A stretch of DNA of 50,644 nucleotides from Clostridia bacterium (GTDB taxonomy: Bacteria; Bacillota; Clostridia; Oscillospirales; Butyricicoccaceae): assembly GCA_017521295.1 (NCBI GenBank), contig JAFXDF010000066.1:1-50644 (forward strand), in the 5' to 3' direction. The stretch's first letter is position 1. Every line of letters starts with the position of its first letter. Of this stretch, positions 18,203 to 25,542 are shown in pieces. The notes under the pieces are model-generated. The model saw only the letters and a program-made list of their open reading frames with translations. It did no database searches and had not been told where the DNA came from. The position numbers and the translations under genes were made by a program.

Positions 18203-18811
18203 TTAGTTTCCGCAGCAGTCGTCAAAACCGGGATTGCAGGCGTAGAAATTGCGGCTGTGAAGCTGATCCTGGGCATAGCGCAGAGCTTCGCCAAACCGCT
18301 GATAGTGGACGATCTCCCGTTCGCGGAGGAAGCGGATGGGTTCCAGAATATCCGGGTCATCCACCAGACGGATGATATTGTCATAGGTGGTACGGGCCTT
18401 TTGCTCGGCAGCCATGTTTTCGTGCAGATCGGTGATCACATCGCCCTTGGATTGGAAATACTCGGCACGGAAGGGCGTTCCGGCGGCGGCAACGGGATAG
18501 ACTCCCACGGTATGATCCACGAAATAATCCGCAAAGCCCTGGGCCTTGATCTGCTCGATGGTAAGATCCCGGGTGAGCTGATGCACCATGGCGCAGACCA
18601 TTTCCATGTGGGCCAGTTCTTCGGTACCGATGTCGGTCAAAACACCGGCAATGTTGCGGTAGGGCATGGCATAGCGCTGGGAAAGATACCGCATGGATGC
18701 TGCAAGCTCGCCGTCGGGTCCACCGAACTGGGTGATAATGATCTTGGCAGCCCTGGCATCGGGGTTTTTGATGCGCACAGGGTACTGCAGGCGTTTCTCA
18801 TAACTCCACAT
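18203..18811 (-). CDS. cotJC: Spore coat protein CotJC (manganese catalase family)
   Basis: Spore coat protein of the di-manganese catalase family. The 202 residues start MWSYEKRLQYPV and contain QFGGPDGELAASMRYLSQRY and a GTEELAHMEMV metal-ligand helix. A second helical metal-binding region follows with HENMAAEQKARTTY and LREREIVHYQRFGEAL. The carboxylate and His ligands of the family appear to be present. Third gene of cotJA-JB-JC, three bases after cotJB. Confidence 0.95.
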   Translation of the reverse strand: MWSYEKRLQYPVRIKNPDARAAKIIITQFGGPDGELAASMRYLSQRYAMPYRNIAGVLTDIGTEELAHMEMVCAMVHQLTRDLTIEQIKAQGFADYFVDHTVGVYPVAAAGTPFRAEYFQSKGDVITDLHENMAAEQKARTTYDNIIRLVDDPDILEPIRFLREREIVHYQRFGEALRYAQDQLHSRNFYACNPGFDDCCGN

Positions 18812-18814
18812 AAC

Positions 18815-19072
18815 TCAATCCTCCATTTCCCAGGGCCAGGGGGTCTCTACCCACTGCCAGCATCCGTCGGCCTGCACCTGATCGAACATCAGGGGGCCAT
18901 ACTGCATCACATAGGCCTCCACCGCCTGGTGATAGGCTTCTTTGGCCTGCTGATAACGGGACAGACCGGCGGTGCAGCGGGGATGGGTATCCAGATAGAG
19001 CACCAGCTCCTGCAGTACAAAGGCAGCCTCATTCACTGCCTGGAGAGCTTCGCATTTTCCGTTGTTCAGCAT
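18815..19072 (-). CDS. cotJB: Spore coat protein CotJB
   Basis: An 85-residue protein of the CotJB family with EALQAVNEAAFVLQELVLYLDTHP, an AYHQAVEAY segment and the C-terminal WQWVETPWPWE motif. It overlaps the end of cotJA by seven bases and helps assemble CotJC in the inner coat. Confidence 0.95.
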   Translation of the reverse strand: MLNNGKCEALQAVNEAAFVLQELVLYLDTHPRCTAGLSRYQQAKEAYHQAVEAYVMQYGPLMFDQVQADGCWQWVETPWPWEMED

Positions 19073-19305
19073 ACGTTCACCTCACCGAAAGGCAGATCCA
19101 GAATGGGGAAGAGGGTACCGCGGCACAGGGCGCGGCAGGGCGAATAGATGTCGCCCCAGGCCTGGATGGGCACATAGGCCATAGCCAGGGGCAGCTCCTG
19201 CAGTTCACGGTTGAATTCCATCAGCTGGACAGGGGGACAATAGGGCATCGAAGGCCGCGCGCAGCGTCCCTGGGGGCTGCGGGGCCGGTTGTTAGGTCGG
19301 TTCAC
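19066..19305 (-). CDS. cotJA: Spore coat protein CotJA
   Basis: A 79-residue CotJA family protein with a proline- and arginine-rich start and the conserved core PLAMAYVPIQAWGDIYSP followed by ALCRGTLFPILDLPF. GTG is the start, with an AGAGGAG site before it. It begins 45 bases after the amidase gene on the same strand, so the two may be co-transcribed. Confidence 0.93.
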   Translation of the reverse strand: MNRPNNRPRSPQGRCARPSMPYCPPVQLMEFNRELQELPLAMAYVPIQAWGDIYSPCRALCRGTLFPILDLPFGEVNVC

Positions 19306-19337
19306 GGGTAAAACTCCTCTCTGAAGGGTTGTAAACC

Positions 19338-19345
19338 AGTCTATG
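19338..19345 (-). promoter_or_regulatory. Possible sigma-E/K -10 element before cotJA
   Basis: On the minus strand this reads CATAGACT, similar to the mother-cell sigma-E -10 (CATACANT), 33 bases before the cotJA start. The -35 side has no good match, so this is weak. cotJ is sigma-E dependent in Bacillus. Confidence 0.28.
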
Positions 19346-19350
19346 CAGCA

Positions 19351-20091
19351 TTAAACCAGATTGATAAACCGGCTGACCGCATAGCCGGTGACGCTGCCGT
19401 AACGGACCACGTACCAGTTGCCGGTGACACCCAGCACGGTAATCGGGCTTCCGTTGGGCGCAGATGCCAGAATGCGGCTGTTTGTGTCGGGCCTTGCCCG
19501 GATGTTCAGCGTTCCCGAAGTCAGCGATACCCGAGCCGATTGGGGCTGTTGGGGCTGGACCAAAGGAAGCCCGAAGTATTGCAGAATGCCGCCAGCCACC
19601 GCGCGGGCGATGGCGGGTAGATTGTTTTTGATCCAATTGGCGTCGCTGACGTTGTCGTGGAACCCGATTTCCAAAAGAACGGCGGGCGCGCGGGAGCGGC
19701 TGACTTCGCCCAGCGTTGTGGTGGGGATCATAATGACATTTTCGGGGAGGGGATAGACGGTTTTCAAGCTGTCCACAAAGATCCGGGCGGCACGCCGGCT
19801 GTTCTGCCCGTAACGGTAATAATAGACCTCGCAGCCCCGTTTGGTGCCGTATTGACCTTCCGGTGCGGCGTTGCTGTGCAGCGCTACGTACAAGTCGTAG
19901 TAACCGTCGTTGGCCTGCCGGATGGCGTCCCCGGCCGACAGGGTGCGGTCATTTCGGGTGAAGGCGATGCCGCTGGCGTTTAAGTAGGGGATCACCTGGT
20001 CGCAAAGCAGATTCATGTACTGTTCTTCGGTGCCGCCGGTGACATAATAGTTGTTTTCCTGGGTGGACGGGCTGAGATAGACGATGGGCAT
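19351..20091 (-). CDS. N-acetylmuramoyl-L-alanine amidase with C-terminal SH3 domain
   Basis: Amidase_3-type enzyme that would cleave the bond between muramic acid and the stem peptide. The 246 residues have the catalytic domain at about 1-175 and a bacterial SH3 domain at about 185-246 (LNIRARPDTNSRIL ... GNWYVVRYG). Metal and catalytic residues seen are Glu in GGTEEQYMN, His in VALHSNA and Glu in LLEIGFHDN. The usual first His (DPGHGG motif) is replaced by YLSPSTQ. There is no signal peptide, which fits a CwlC-like enzyme that lyses the mother cell or one released by lysis. It has a GGAGGT ribosome site and lies just before cotJ. The mother-cell role is inference. Confidence 0.85.
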   Translation of the reverse strand: MPIVYLSPSTQENNYYVTGGTEEQYMNLLCDQVIPYLNASGIAFTRNDRTLSAGDAIRQANDGYYDLYVALHSNAAPEGQYGTKRGCEVYYYRYGQNSRRAARIFVDSLKTVYPLPENVIMIPTTTLGEVSRSRAPAVLLEIGFHDNVSDANWIKNNLPAIARAVAGGILQYFGLPLVQPQQPQSARVSLTSGTLNIRARPDTNSRILASAPNGSPITVLGVTGNWYVVRYGSVTGYAVSRFINLV

Positions 20092-20130
20092 GATGCACCT
20101 CCGTAGAATGTGTTTGCACCATTCTATGTC

Positions 20131-20157
20131 CGCATATGCCTTTTCGTTGACGGTGGC
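20131..20157 (-). promoter_or_regulatory. Sigma-K-like promoter of the amidase gene
   Basis: On the minus strand AC (20157-20156), a 17-base spacer and CATAGAAT (20138-20131) match the sigma-K pattern AC-N16/17-CATANNNTA except for the last base. It is 39 bases before the start codon. Sigma-K drives the late mother-cell amidase CwlC in Bacillus, so the match is functionally sensible but based on few bases. Confidence 0.4.
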
Positions 20158-20185
20158 ACTTTCTTGGTTTATAATGGTAAAGGAA
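20157..20185 (+). promoter_or_regulatory. Sigma-A promoter of the EamA-NUDIX-PDF-GNAT operon
   Basis: TTGACG (20157-20162), a 17-bp spacer and a perfect TATAAT (20180-20185) make one of the best sigma-A matches in the window. It is divergent from, and its -35 touches, the sigma-K-like element of the amidase gene. The mRNA leader would be about 165 nt. Confidence 0.8.
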
Positions 20186-20199
20186 AAGAGGGCTGGCTT

Positions 20200-20247
20200 A
20201 TGGAAGTGTCTGAAAGACTGCGGTGTGTTTTACTTTACCACAGCTGA
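20200..20247 (+). CDS. Possible 15-codon leader peptide upstream of the EamA gene
   Basis: ATG at 20200 follows an AAGAGGG site with normal spacing and reads 15 codons (MEVSERLRCVLLYHS) to TGA. It is in frame with the transporter gene, and a GTG directly follows the stop. It could be a translated leader that affects downstream expression, or chance. No similarity is recognised. Confidence 0.22.
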   Translation: MEVSERLRCVLLYHS

Positions 20248-20355
20248 GTGGGAGCAGCCCCTGGTGCGGCCGCTGTACGCCGTGCGACTCTTCGAAAGAC
20301 GGTTGCATATACGCTGAATTGCAGAAAACCATTCATTTTAAGAGAGGAATATCTT

Positions 20356-21243
20356 ATGCAGGAACGAAATGCAAAGCTGAAACTGATCGTTGCCATGGTC
20401 ATCTTTGGCACCATCGGCCTGTTTGTCCGGCATATTTCATTGCCCAGCAGCGTCATCGCCCTGTGCCGGGGCGTCACCGGCACGTTGTTTTTGATCGCCC
20501 TGCTGTTCTGGCGCAAGCTGCGCTTCGACATTGCAGCCGTCCGGAAAAACCTCCTGTGGCTGCTGCTGTCGGGCAGCGCCATCGGGTTCAACTGGATCCT
20601 TTTGTTTGAATCCTATCGCTACACCTCGGTGGCGGTGTCCACTCTGTGCTACTATCTGGCACCCATTCTGGTGATTTTGGTGTCGCCGCTGATCCTGAAG
20701 GAGCCTCTCACCGCCAAAAAGATTGCCTGCGTGGCGGCTGCGTTGATCGGTATGGTATGCCTGTCCGGCGTTCTGCAGAGCGGTATGCCCAACGGGGGAG
20801 AACTGAAGGGCATCCTGTTCGGCCTGGCGGCGGCACTGCTCTATGCCAGCATTATGCTGATGAACAAGCAGCTGTCGGAGATTTCCGCTTTGGAAAAGAC
20901 CATCATGCAGCTGGGTACTTCCGCCGTGATCCTTTTGCCATATTGCATGCTGACCGTGGGCGGCTCTGCGCTGACGGTGGATCTCAAGACCATTCTGCTG
21001 CTGATCATTTTGGGTGTGGTTCATACCGGTGTGGCCTATGCGCTGTACTTTGATGCCTTTGGCGCGATTCAGGCACAGACGGCCGCCATCCTCAGTTATA
21101 TTGACCCGGTGGTTGCCGTGCTGGCATCTGTGCTGATCCTGCGGGAGCCCATGCAGAGCGTGGAGGCCATCGGCGCGGTGCTCATTCTGGGGGCAGCGGT
21201 GATTTCAGAAGTGCATTTTCCGAAAAAAGGTGCTGAAAAATGA
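20356..21243 (+). CDS. EamA-family (DMT superfamily) transporter
   Basis: A 295-residue inner-membrane protein with about ten hydrophobic helices in two EamA repeats (about residues 7-140 and 155-285). Typical segments are VAMVIFGTIGLFVRHI, ESYRYTSVAVSTLCYYLAPILVIL and the second-repeat YIDPVVAVLASVLILREPM. EamA proteins export or import small metabolites; the substrate cannot be told from sequence. The start at 20356 is chosen for its GAGAGGA site and family N-terminus. The frame is open further upstream to a GTG at 20248, but that would add 36 atypical residues. It is coupled by ATGA to the NUDIX gene. Confidence 0.9.
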   Translation: MQERNAKLKLIVAMVIFGTIGLFVRHISLPSSVIALCRGVTGTLFLIALLFWRKLRFDIAAVRKNLLWLLLSGSAIGFNWILLFESYRYTSVAVSTLCYYLAPILVILVSPLILKEPLTAKKIACVAAALIGMVCLSGVLQSGMPNGGELKGILFGLAAALLYASIMLMNKQLSEISALEKTIMQLGTSAVILLPYCMLTVGGSALTVDLKTILLLIILGVVHTGVAYALYFDAFGAIQAQTAAILSYIDPVVAVLASVLILREPMQSVEAIGAVLILGAAVISEVHFPKKGAEK

Positions 21244-21623
21244 TCACCGAAGTAGTTGCCGCCCTCATCTGGAGAGGGGAAAGGTTCTTGGCTTGTCAGC
21301 GCCCTGCCCACAAGGCACGTGGCCTTCTGTGGGAGTTTGTTGGCGGCAAAGTGGAGCCGGGTGAGACGCGGGAAGAAGCCCTCATCCGGGAATGCCGGGA
21401 GGAACTTGCCGTAACGGTGGTTCCCAGGGATATTTTCATGGAAGTGACCCACGAATATCCAGATCTGACGGTGCATCTGACCCTGTTCAATGCCGATCTG
21501 CCGGAGGGAGAGCCTCGGGCGCTGGAACACAACGATCTGCGGTGGATTACGGTAGGGGAGATCGATACGCTCCCATTCTGCCCCGCGGATCAAGAAATAC
21601 TGGAAAGGCTGAAAATGCAATGA
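21240..21623 (+). CDS. NUDIX hydrolase, MutT-like
   Basis: A 127-residue MutT-type pyrophosphohydrolase. The NUDIX box is complete: GGKVEPGETREEALIRECREEL with the catalytic REXXEE glutamates. Short size, ACQRP near the N-terminus and WITVGEIDTLPFCPADQEIL at the end match 8-oxo-dGTP diphosphatases that clean the nucleotide pool. The substrate is inferred. Its start overlaps the EamA stop and its stop overlaps the next start. Confidence 0.92.
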   Translation: MITEVVAALIWRGERFLACQRPAHKARGLLWEFVGGKVEPGETREEALIRECREELAVTVVPRDIFMEVTHEYPDLTVHLTLFNADLPEGEPRALEHNDLRWITVGEIDTLPFCPADQEILERLKMQ

Positions 21624-22030
21624 TTCAACCAATTATGAAAGACCCGCTGTTTTTGGGCGTGAAATCTCAGCCGGCAACGCCGGAGGATGTGCAGGTGGGC
21701 CAGGATCTTTTGGACACCCTGGCTGCCCACCGGGAGGACTGCGTTGGCATGGCCGCCAATATGATCGGCGTGCGCAAGCGCATCATTGTCTTTGACAATG
21801 AAGGCTCCGATATGGTGATGTTCAATCCGGTGATCCTCAAGAGCGAAGGTGTGTACGATACCGAAGAGGGTTGTCTGTCGCTGCCCGGCATCCGTAAAAC
21901 CAAGCGGTTTCAAAAGATCAAGGTGCAGTATCAGAACGCTGCGTTTCAGACCCGGATCAAGACTTTCACCGGCTGGACTGCCCAAATCATTCAGCACGAG
22001 ATCGACCACTGCGACGGTATTCTGATCTGA
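21620..22030 (+). CDS. Peptide deformylase-like protein
   Basis: Deformylase-fold metallohydrolase that would remove formyl groups from new protein N-termini. The 136 residues carry two of the three signature motifs intact: EEGCLSLPG with the metal Cys, and QHEIDHCDGI with two metal His and the catalytic Glu. The first motif, normally GxGxAAxQ, reads VGMAANMIG, so the conserved Gln is Met. This variant form is, from memory, widespread in gut Clostridia. Activity may differ from canonical Def. The start is fixed by the ATGA overlap with the NUDIX gene. A canonical def gene is not in the window. Confidence 0.88.
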   Translation: MIQPIMKDPLFLGVKSQPATPEDVQVGQDLLDTLAAHREDCVGMAANMIGVRKRIIVFDNEGSDMVMFNPVILKSEGVYDTEEGCLSLPGIRKTKRFQKIKVQYQNAAFQTRIKTFTGWTAQIIQHEIDHCDGILI

Positions 22031-22031
22031 T

Positions 22032-22583
22032 ATGGAAGTTGTTTTGAAGCGGCCACGGAGCCCGTTTTCCTGGTTGCGGGTGTACCGCCTGTACCTGCAG
22101 GCCTTTCCTTCAAGTGAACGGAAACCCTTTGCTATCATCCTGAAAAAGACACGGGAAGGCACCACCGATGTGTGGTGTATGTACGCGAATGGCCAGTTTT
22201 CCGGCTTTTGCACCACCATCAACGGAGATTCTGCCGTTCTTCTGGATTATCTGGCAGTTTGTGAAGCTGTCCGTGGAAAAGGCATCGGCACCCAAACCCT
22301 CTACGCCCTGCAGCGGCAGTACAAAGGAAAAGGCTTGTTCGTGGAAATCGAAAGTCCCTTTGAAGCGGGCGATGACAAGGAGGCACGGGTGCGCCGTAAA
22401 GCATTTTACCGGGCCTGCGGCATGGAACCCTTCGGGGTGATGGCCCGGGTGTTCGGTGTGAACATGGAATTGCTTGGCCGGGGATGCTCCTTTGACTATG
22501 CTGCCTATCACGCCTTTTACCGCGATTACTACAGCCGGTACGCAGCCGACCATCTGCAGGAGCTGCCTTATCCCGAAGCATAA
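22032..22583 (+). CDS. GNAT-family N-acetyltransferase
   Basis: A 183-residue acetyl-CoA-dependent acyltransferase. The central motif LLDYLAVCEAVRGKGIGTQTLYAL contains the RGKGIG pyrophosphate-binding loop. An N-terminal FPSSERKPF segment and a C-terminal FYRACGMEPFGV strand match a GNAT group common in Clostridia. The substrate is unknown. It starts one base after the deformylase-like gene and ends the operon at a strong terminator. Confidence 0.88.
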   Translation: MEVVLKRPRSPFSWLRVYRLYLQAFPSSERKPFAIILKKTREGTTDVWCMYANGQFSGFCTTINGDSAVLLDYLAVCEAVRGKGIGTQTLYALQRQYKGKGLFVEIESPFEAGDDKEARVRRKAFYRACGMEPFGVMARVFGVNMELLGRGCSFDYAAYHAFYRDYYSRYAADHLQELPYPEA

Positions 22584-22588
22584 GAAAA

Positions 22589-22621
22589 CCCCCATTTACC
22601 GTCGGGTAAATGGGGGCGTTT
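22589..22621. terminator. Bidirectional terminator, GNAT / nadE
   Basis: CCCCCATTTACC (22589-22600), loop GTCG and GGTAAATGGGGG (22605-22616) form a perfect 12-bp stem with a T run after it and an A run before it. It serves convergent genes. Confidence 0.9.
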
Positions 22622-22631
22622 TTGTGTGGAA

Positions 22632-24536
22632 TTACAGATTGTCCAGCTCTTCCTGCCAGGGGGTGCGGAAGGCATCGGAGGGCATCTTCCAGGCGCCTCT
22701 GGGGGACAGGCTCAAGGGGCCAACCATGGGGCCGTCGGGCAGACAGGAGCGCTTGTACTGCTGGGTGAAGAACCGGCGGAAGCAGGTTTTCAGCCAATGT
22801 TTGACGGTCTCCTCATCATATTCACCCCGGAAGGCGATGCAGGCCAGGCGGAAGATCTTCTTGGGGCTGAAGCCGTAGCGCAGGAGGTAGTACAGGAAAA
22901 AGTCGTGGAGGGGATAGGGTCCCACCAGATCTTCGGTTTTCTGAGCGATCTGGCCCTCCTTGGTGGGCAGCAGCTCGGGAGAAACGGGAGTGTCCAGAAT
23001 ATCCCACAAAACGGCGGACAGCCTTTCGTTGCCGCAGTTGCGGGCATACCAGTCGGTGATCTGCCGCACCTGGGTCTTGGGGATGCCGGCATTGACGCCG
23101 TACATGCTCATGTGGTCGCCGTTGTAGGTAGCCCATCCCAGAGCCAGCTCGCTGAAATCGCCGGTGCCTACTACGATGCCGCCGGTGTCGTTGGAAAGAT
23201 CCATCAGCACCTGGGTGCGCTCACGGGCCTGGGCGTTTTCAAAAGCCACATTATGGTTGTCGGGATCATGACCGATGTCCTTGAAATGCTGGTTGACGGC
23301 GCAGCCGATCTCCACACACTTCAGACTGAGGCCCAGTTCATCACACAGGATCTGGGCGTTGTTGCGGGTACGGCTGGAGGTGCCAAAGCAGGGCATGGTG
23401 ACAGCCACCACGCTTTCGGGGCCTTTGCCCAACAGCTTCATGGACTGGGCGGCCACCAGCAGGGCCAAGGTAGAGTCCAGACCGCCCGAAACACCGATGA
23501 CGGCGGTGGCGGCGTTGATATGGCCCAGACGGCGGGCCAGACCCTGGCTCTGCAGGGCGAAAATATGGGCGCAGTCCTCATCCCGGGTGGCTTCATCGGG
23601 AAGGAAGGGATCCTGGGGAATGATACGGGTCAGCGCGGTTTCGGTGAGCTCCATGGAGAAATATACTGTGAAGGCCTCTTCGCCGGCAGGATAACTGTTG
23701 AGCTTGCGGCGATCGGTCATCAAACGCTCCACGTCGATCTCAGACAGCACATAAGCCGGCTTGGCAAAGGGTTTGCTTTCGGCCAGGAGCGTGTCATCTT
23801 CGGCGATGAGATGATGGCCGGAGTACACCACGTCGGTGGAGCTTTCGTCCGTACCGGCATTGCACAGCACATATCCGCAATGGCAGCTGCGGCTCTGGGC
23901 CTCCACCAGCTTGCGGATGGAACGGGGATGACCGGCGGCGTCGTGGCTGGCACACTGGTTAACCACGATGGCCGCGCCGTTGCGGCACATTTCCACGGCG
24001 GGGGAAACCGGCACCCAAAGATCCTCGCAGATCTCTACACCAAAGGTAAAATCGGGAAGCTCTTCGCAGCGGAACAGCATACCGGCGCCAAAGGGCACCA
24101 GATCGCCGCACAGCTGAATGGAGGACAGGTCCTTGGGGGCGGGCTGGAACCAGCGCAGCTCACCAAACTCGTCATAGTTGGGCAGATTGGTTTTGGGCAC
24201 CACGCCGAGGATCTCACCTTTGTAGAGCACTGCGGCACAGTTGTACAGCTTGCCCAAATGGCGCAAGGGAATACCGGCCACCAGAATCAGCGGCAGCTGG
24301 GCGGTGTCCTTCACAAGTTGCTGCAGGGCCTCCAGAGCACTGTCCTGCAGACGCTTCTGGAAGAACAGATCTCCGCAGCTGTAACCGGTGATGGAAAGCT
24401 CCGGGGTGACCAGAAGATGCACGCCGTCCTTGGCGGCGGCCTGTGCCGCTTCGGCAATGCGGGCTGCGTTATAGGTGCAGTCGGTAAGACGCATGGAAGG
24501 CGTCACCGCGGCAACCTTAATAAAACCGTCTTTCAT
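22632..24536 (-). CDS. nadE: Glutamine-dependent NAD+ synthase
   Basis: Amidates nicotinic acid adenine dinucleotide to NAD+, taking ammonia from glutamine. The 634 residues fuse an N-terminal nitrilase-type glutaminase (about 1-280) to a C-terminal ATP-dependent synthetase (about 315-620). The glutaminase has Glu in VTPELSITGYSCGDLF, Lys in VPKTNLPNY and Cys in GVEICEDLW. The synthetase has the P-loop VSGGLDSTLAL. A strong AAAAGGAG site precedes the ATG. It is expressed alone from its own promoter. Confidence 0.97.
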   Translation of the reverse strand: MKDGFIKVAAVTPSMRLTDCTYNAARIAEAAQAAAKDGVHLLVTPELSITGYSCGDLFFQKRLQDSALEALQQLVKDTAQLPLILVAGIPLRHLGKLYNCAAVLYKGEILGVVPKTNLPNYDEFGELRWFQPAPKDLSSIQLCGDLVPFGAGMLFRCEELPDFTFGVEICEDLWVPVSPAVEMCRNGAAIVVNQCASHDAAGHPRSIRKLVEAQSRSCHCGYVLCNAGTDESSTDVVYSGHHLIAEDDTLLAESKPFAKPAYVLSEIDVERLMTDRRKLNSYPAGEEAFTVYFSMELTETALTRIIPQDPFLPDEATRDEDCAHIFALQSQGLARRLGHINAATAVIGVSGGLDSTLALLVAAQSMKLLGKGPESVVAVTMPCFGTSSRTRNNAQILCDELGLSLKCVEIGCAVNQHFKDIGHDPDNHNVAFENAQARERTQVLMDLSNDTGGIVVGTGDFSELALGWATYNGDHMSMYGVNAGIPKTQVRQITDWYARNCGNERLSAVLWDILDTPVSPELLPTKEGQIAQKTEDLVGPYPLHDFFLYYLLRYGFSPKKIFRLACIAFRGEYDEETVKHWLKTCFRRFFTQQYKRSCLPDGPMVGPLSLSPRGAWKMPSDAFRTPWQEELDNL

Positions 24537-24572
24537 AATTTCGTCTCCTTTTGGAAGGATTCATACAACTTC

Positions 24573-24600
24573 ATTATAACTTTTTCACGACAAAACGCAA
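24573..24600 (-). promoter_or_regulatory. Sigma-A promoter of nadE
   Basis: On the minus strand TTGCGT (24600-24595), a 16-base spacer and a perfect TATAAT (24578-24573) lie 36 bases before the nadE start. Confidence 0.65.
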
Positions 24601-24607
24601 GAACATC

Positions 24608-24636
24608 TGGCAGAAATCTCAATGTTATGCTATGAT
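24608..24636 (+). promoter_or_regulatory. Extended -10 promoter of the radical SAM gene
   Basis: TGC directly before TATGAT (24631-24636) forms an extended -10. The -35 (about 24608-24613) is weak. It lies back to back with the nadE promoter. Confidence 0.5.
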
Positions 24637-24653
24637 AACAAAGAGGTGAGCAA

Positions 24654-25526
24654 ATGGAAGGTTGTACCCTTTGTCCCCGCATGTGCGGCGTTGACCGTAG
24701 CGTGGCAGTCGGCTATTGCGGCAGCGGCGTGACGGTGAAGGCTGCCAGAGCGGCCAAGCACCACTGGGAAGAGCCCTGTATCAGCGGAACCAAAGGCTCC
24801 GGCACGGTGTTTTTCTCCGGGTGTACGCTGGGTTGTGTGTTTTGCCAGAACCGGGAGATCAGCCGTGGCGGCATCGGCATAGAACTGACGGCAGAGCAGC
24901 TTGCAGAGGTCTTTCAGCGACTGGAAAACCAGGGTGTACACAATCTGAACCTTGTAACGCCAACCCACTTTACACCGCAGATCTTGCAGGCGATTTCCAT
25001 AGCAAAGCCCTCTGTTCCCATTGTGATGAACACCGGCGGATACGAGCTTGTGGAAACCCTGCGAAAATGGGAGGGTACAGTAGACATATACCTGCCCGAC
25101 CTGAAATATGTCAGTGCCCAGTTGTCGGGAACATACTCGGCCGCGCCCAATTATTTTGAGATGGCCTCCCGGGCCATCCTGGAAATGCACCGCCAACAGC
25201 CCAAGCTGGTTTGGGAGGGTGATCTGCTGAAGAAAGGCCTGATCGTCCGCCATTTGGTGCTGCCGGGCTGTGTGCAGGATTCGCTGGCTGTGTTGGAGTT
25301 TTTGGACAAGCATCTGCCCAAAGACAGTTTTTTGCTCAGTCTGATGAGTCAGTACACCCCCACGCCGGTCTGCGCCGCACATAAGGCGATCAACCGCCGG
25401 GTGACCACCTATGAGTACCGTAAGGTAGCTGACCGGGCGGCCGAACTGGGCTTTTCCGGCTTTGCCCAGGACCTCCGGTCCGCAAAAGAAGAATATACAC
25501 CACCCTTTGACCTGGAAGGATTATAA
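24654..25526 (+). CDS. PflX-type radical SAM protein
   Basis: A 290-residue radical SAM protein with the CxxxCxxC cluster motif in FSGCTLGCVFCQN (near residue 61). It also has an N-terminal Cys-rich segment MEGCTLCPRMCGVDR and a CGS motif typical of the PflX group (homologues of pyruvate formate-lyase activase). The partner enzyme or substrate is unknown, and no glycyl-radical enzyme lies in the window. An AGAGGTG site precedes the ATG. pepV follows after 16 bases and is probably co-transcribed. Confidence 0.9.
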   Translation: MEGCTLCPRMCGVDRSVAVGYCGSGVTVKAARAAKHHWEEPCISGTKGSGTVFFSGCTLGCVFCQNREISRGGIGIELTAEQLAEVFQRLENQGVHNLNLVTPTHFTPQILQAISIAKPSVPIVMNTGGYELVETLRKWEGTVDIYLPDLKYVSAQLSGTYSAAPNYFEMASRAILEMHRQQPKLVWEGDLLKKGLIVRHLVLPGCVQDSLAVLEFLDKHLPKDSFLLSLMSQYTPTPVCAAHKAINRRVTTYEYRKVADRAAELGFSGFAQDLRSAKEEYTPPFDLEGL

Positions 25527-25542
25527 GAGGAGGAGAAACACC

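Noticed and set aside
15985..18384. 799-codon minus-strand open frame opposite recN and argR
   Set aside because: It lies antisense to two certain genes, crosses the recN terminator, and encodes low-complexity Gln/His-rich sequence typical of antisense frames.
20186..20355. Guanidine or other riboswitch in the EamA leader
   Set aside because: I could not find the characteristic loop sequences of known classes; only unspecific complementary stretches.
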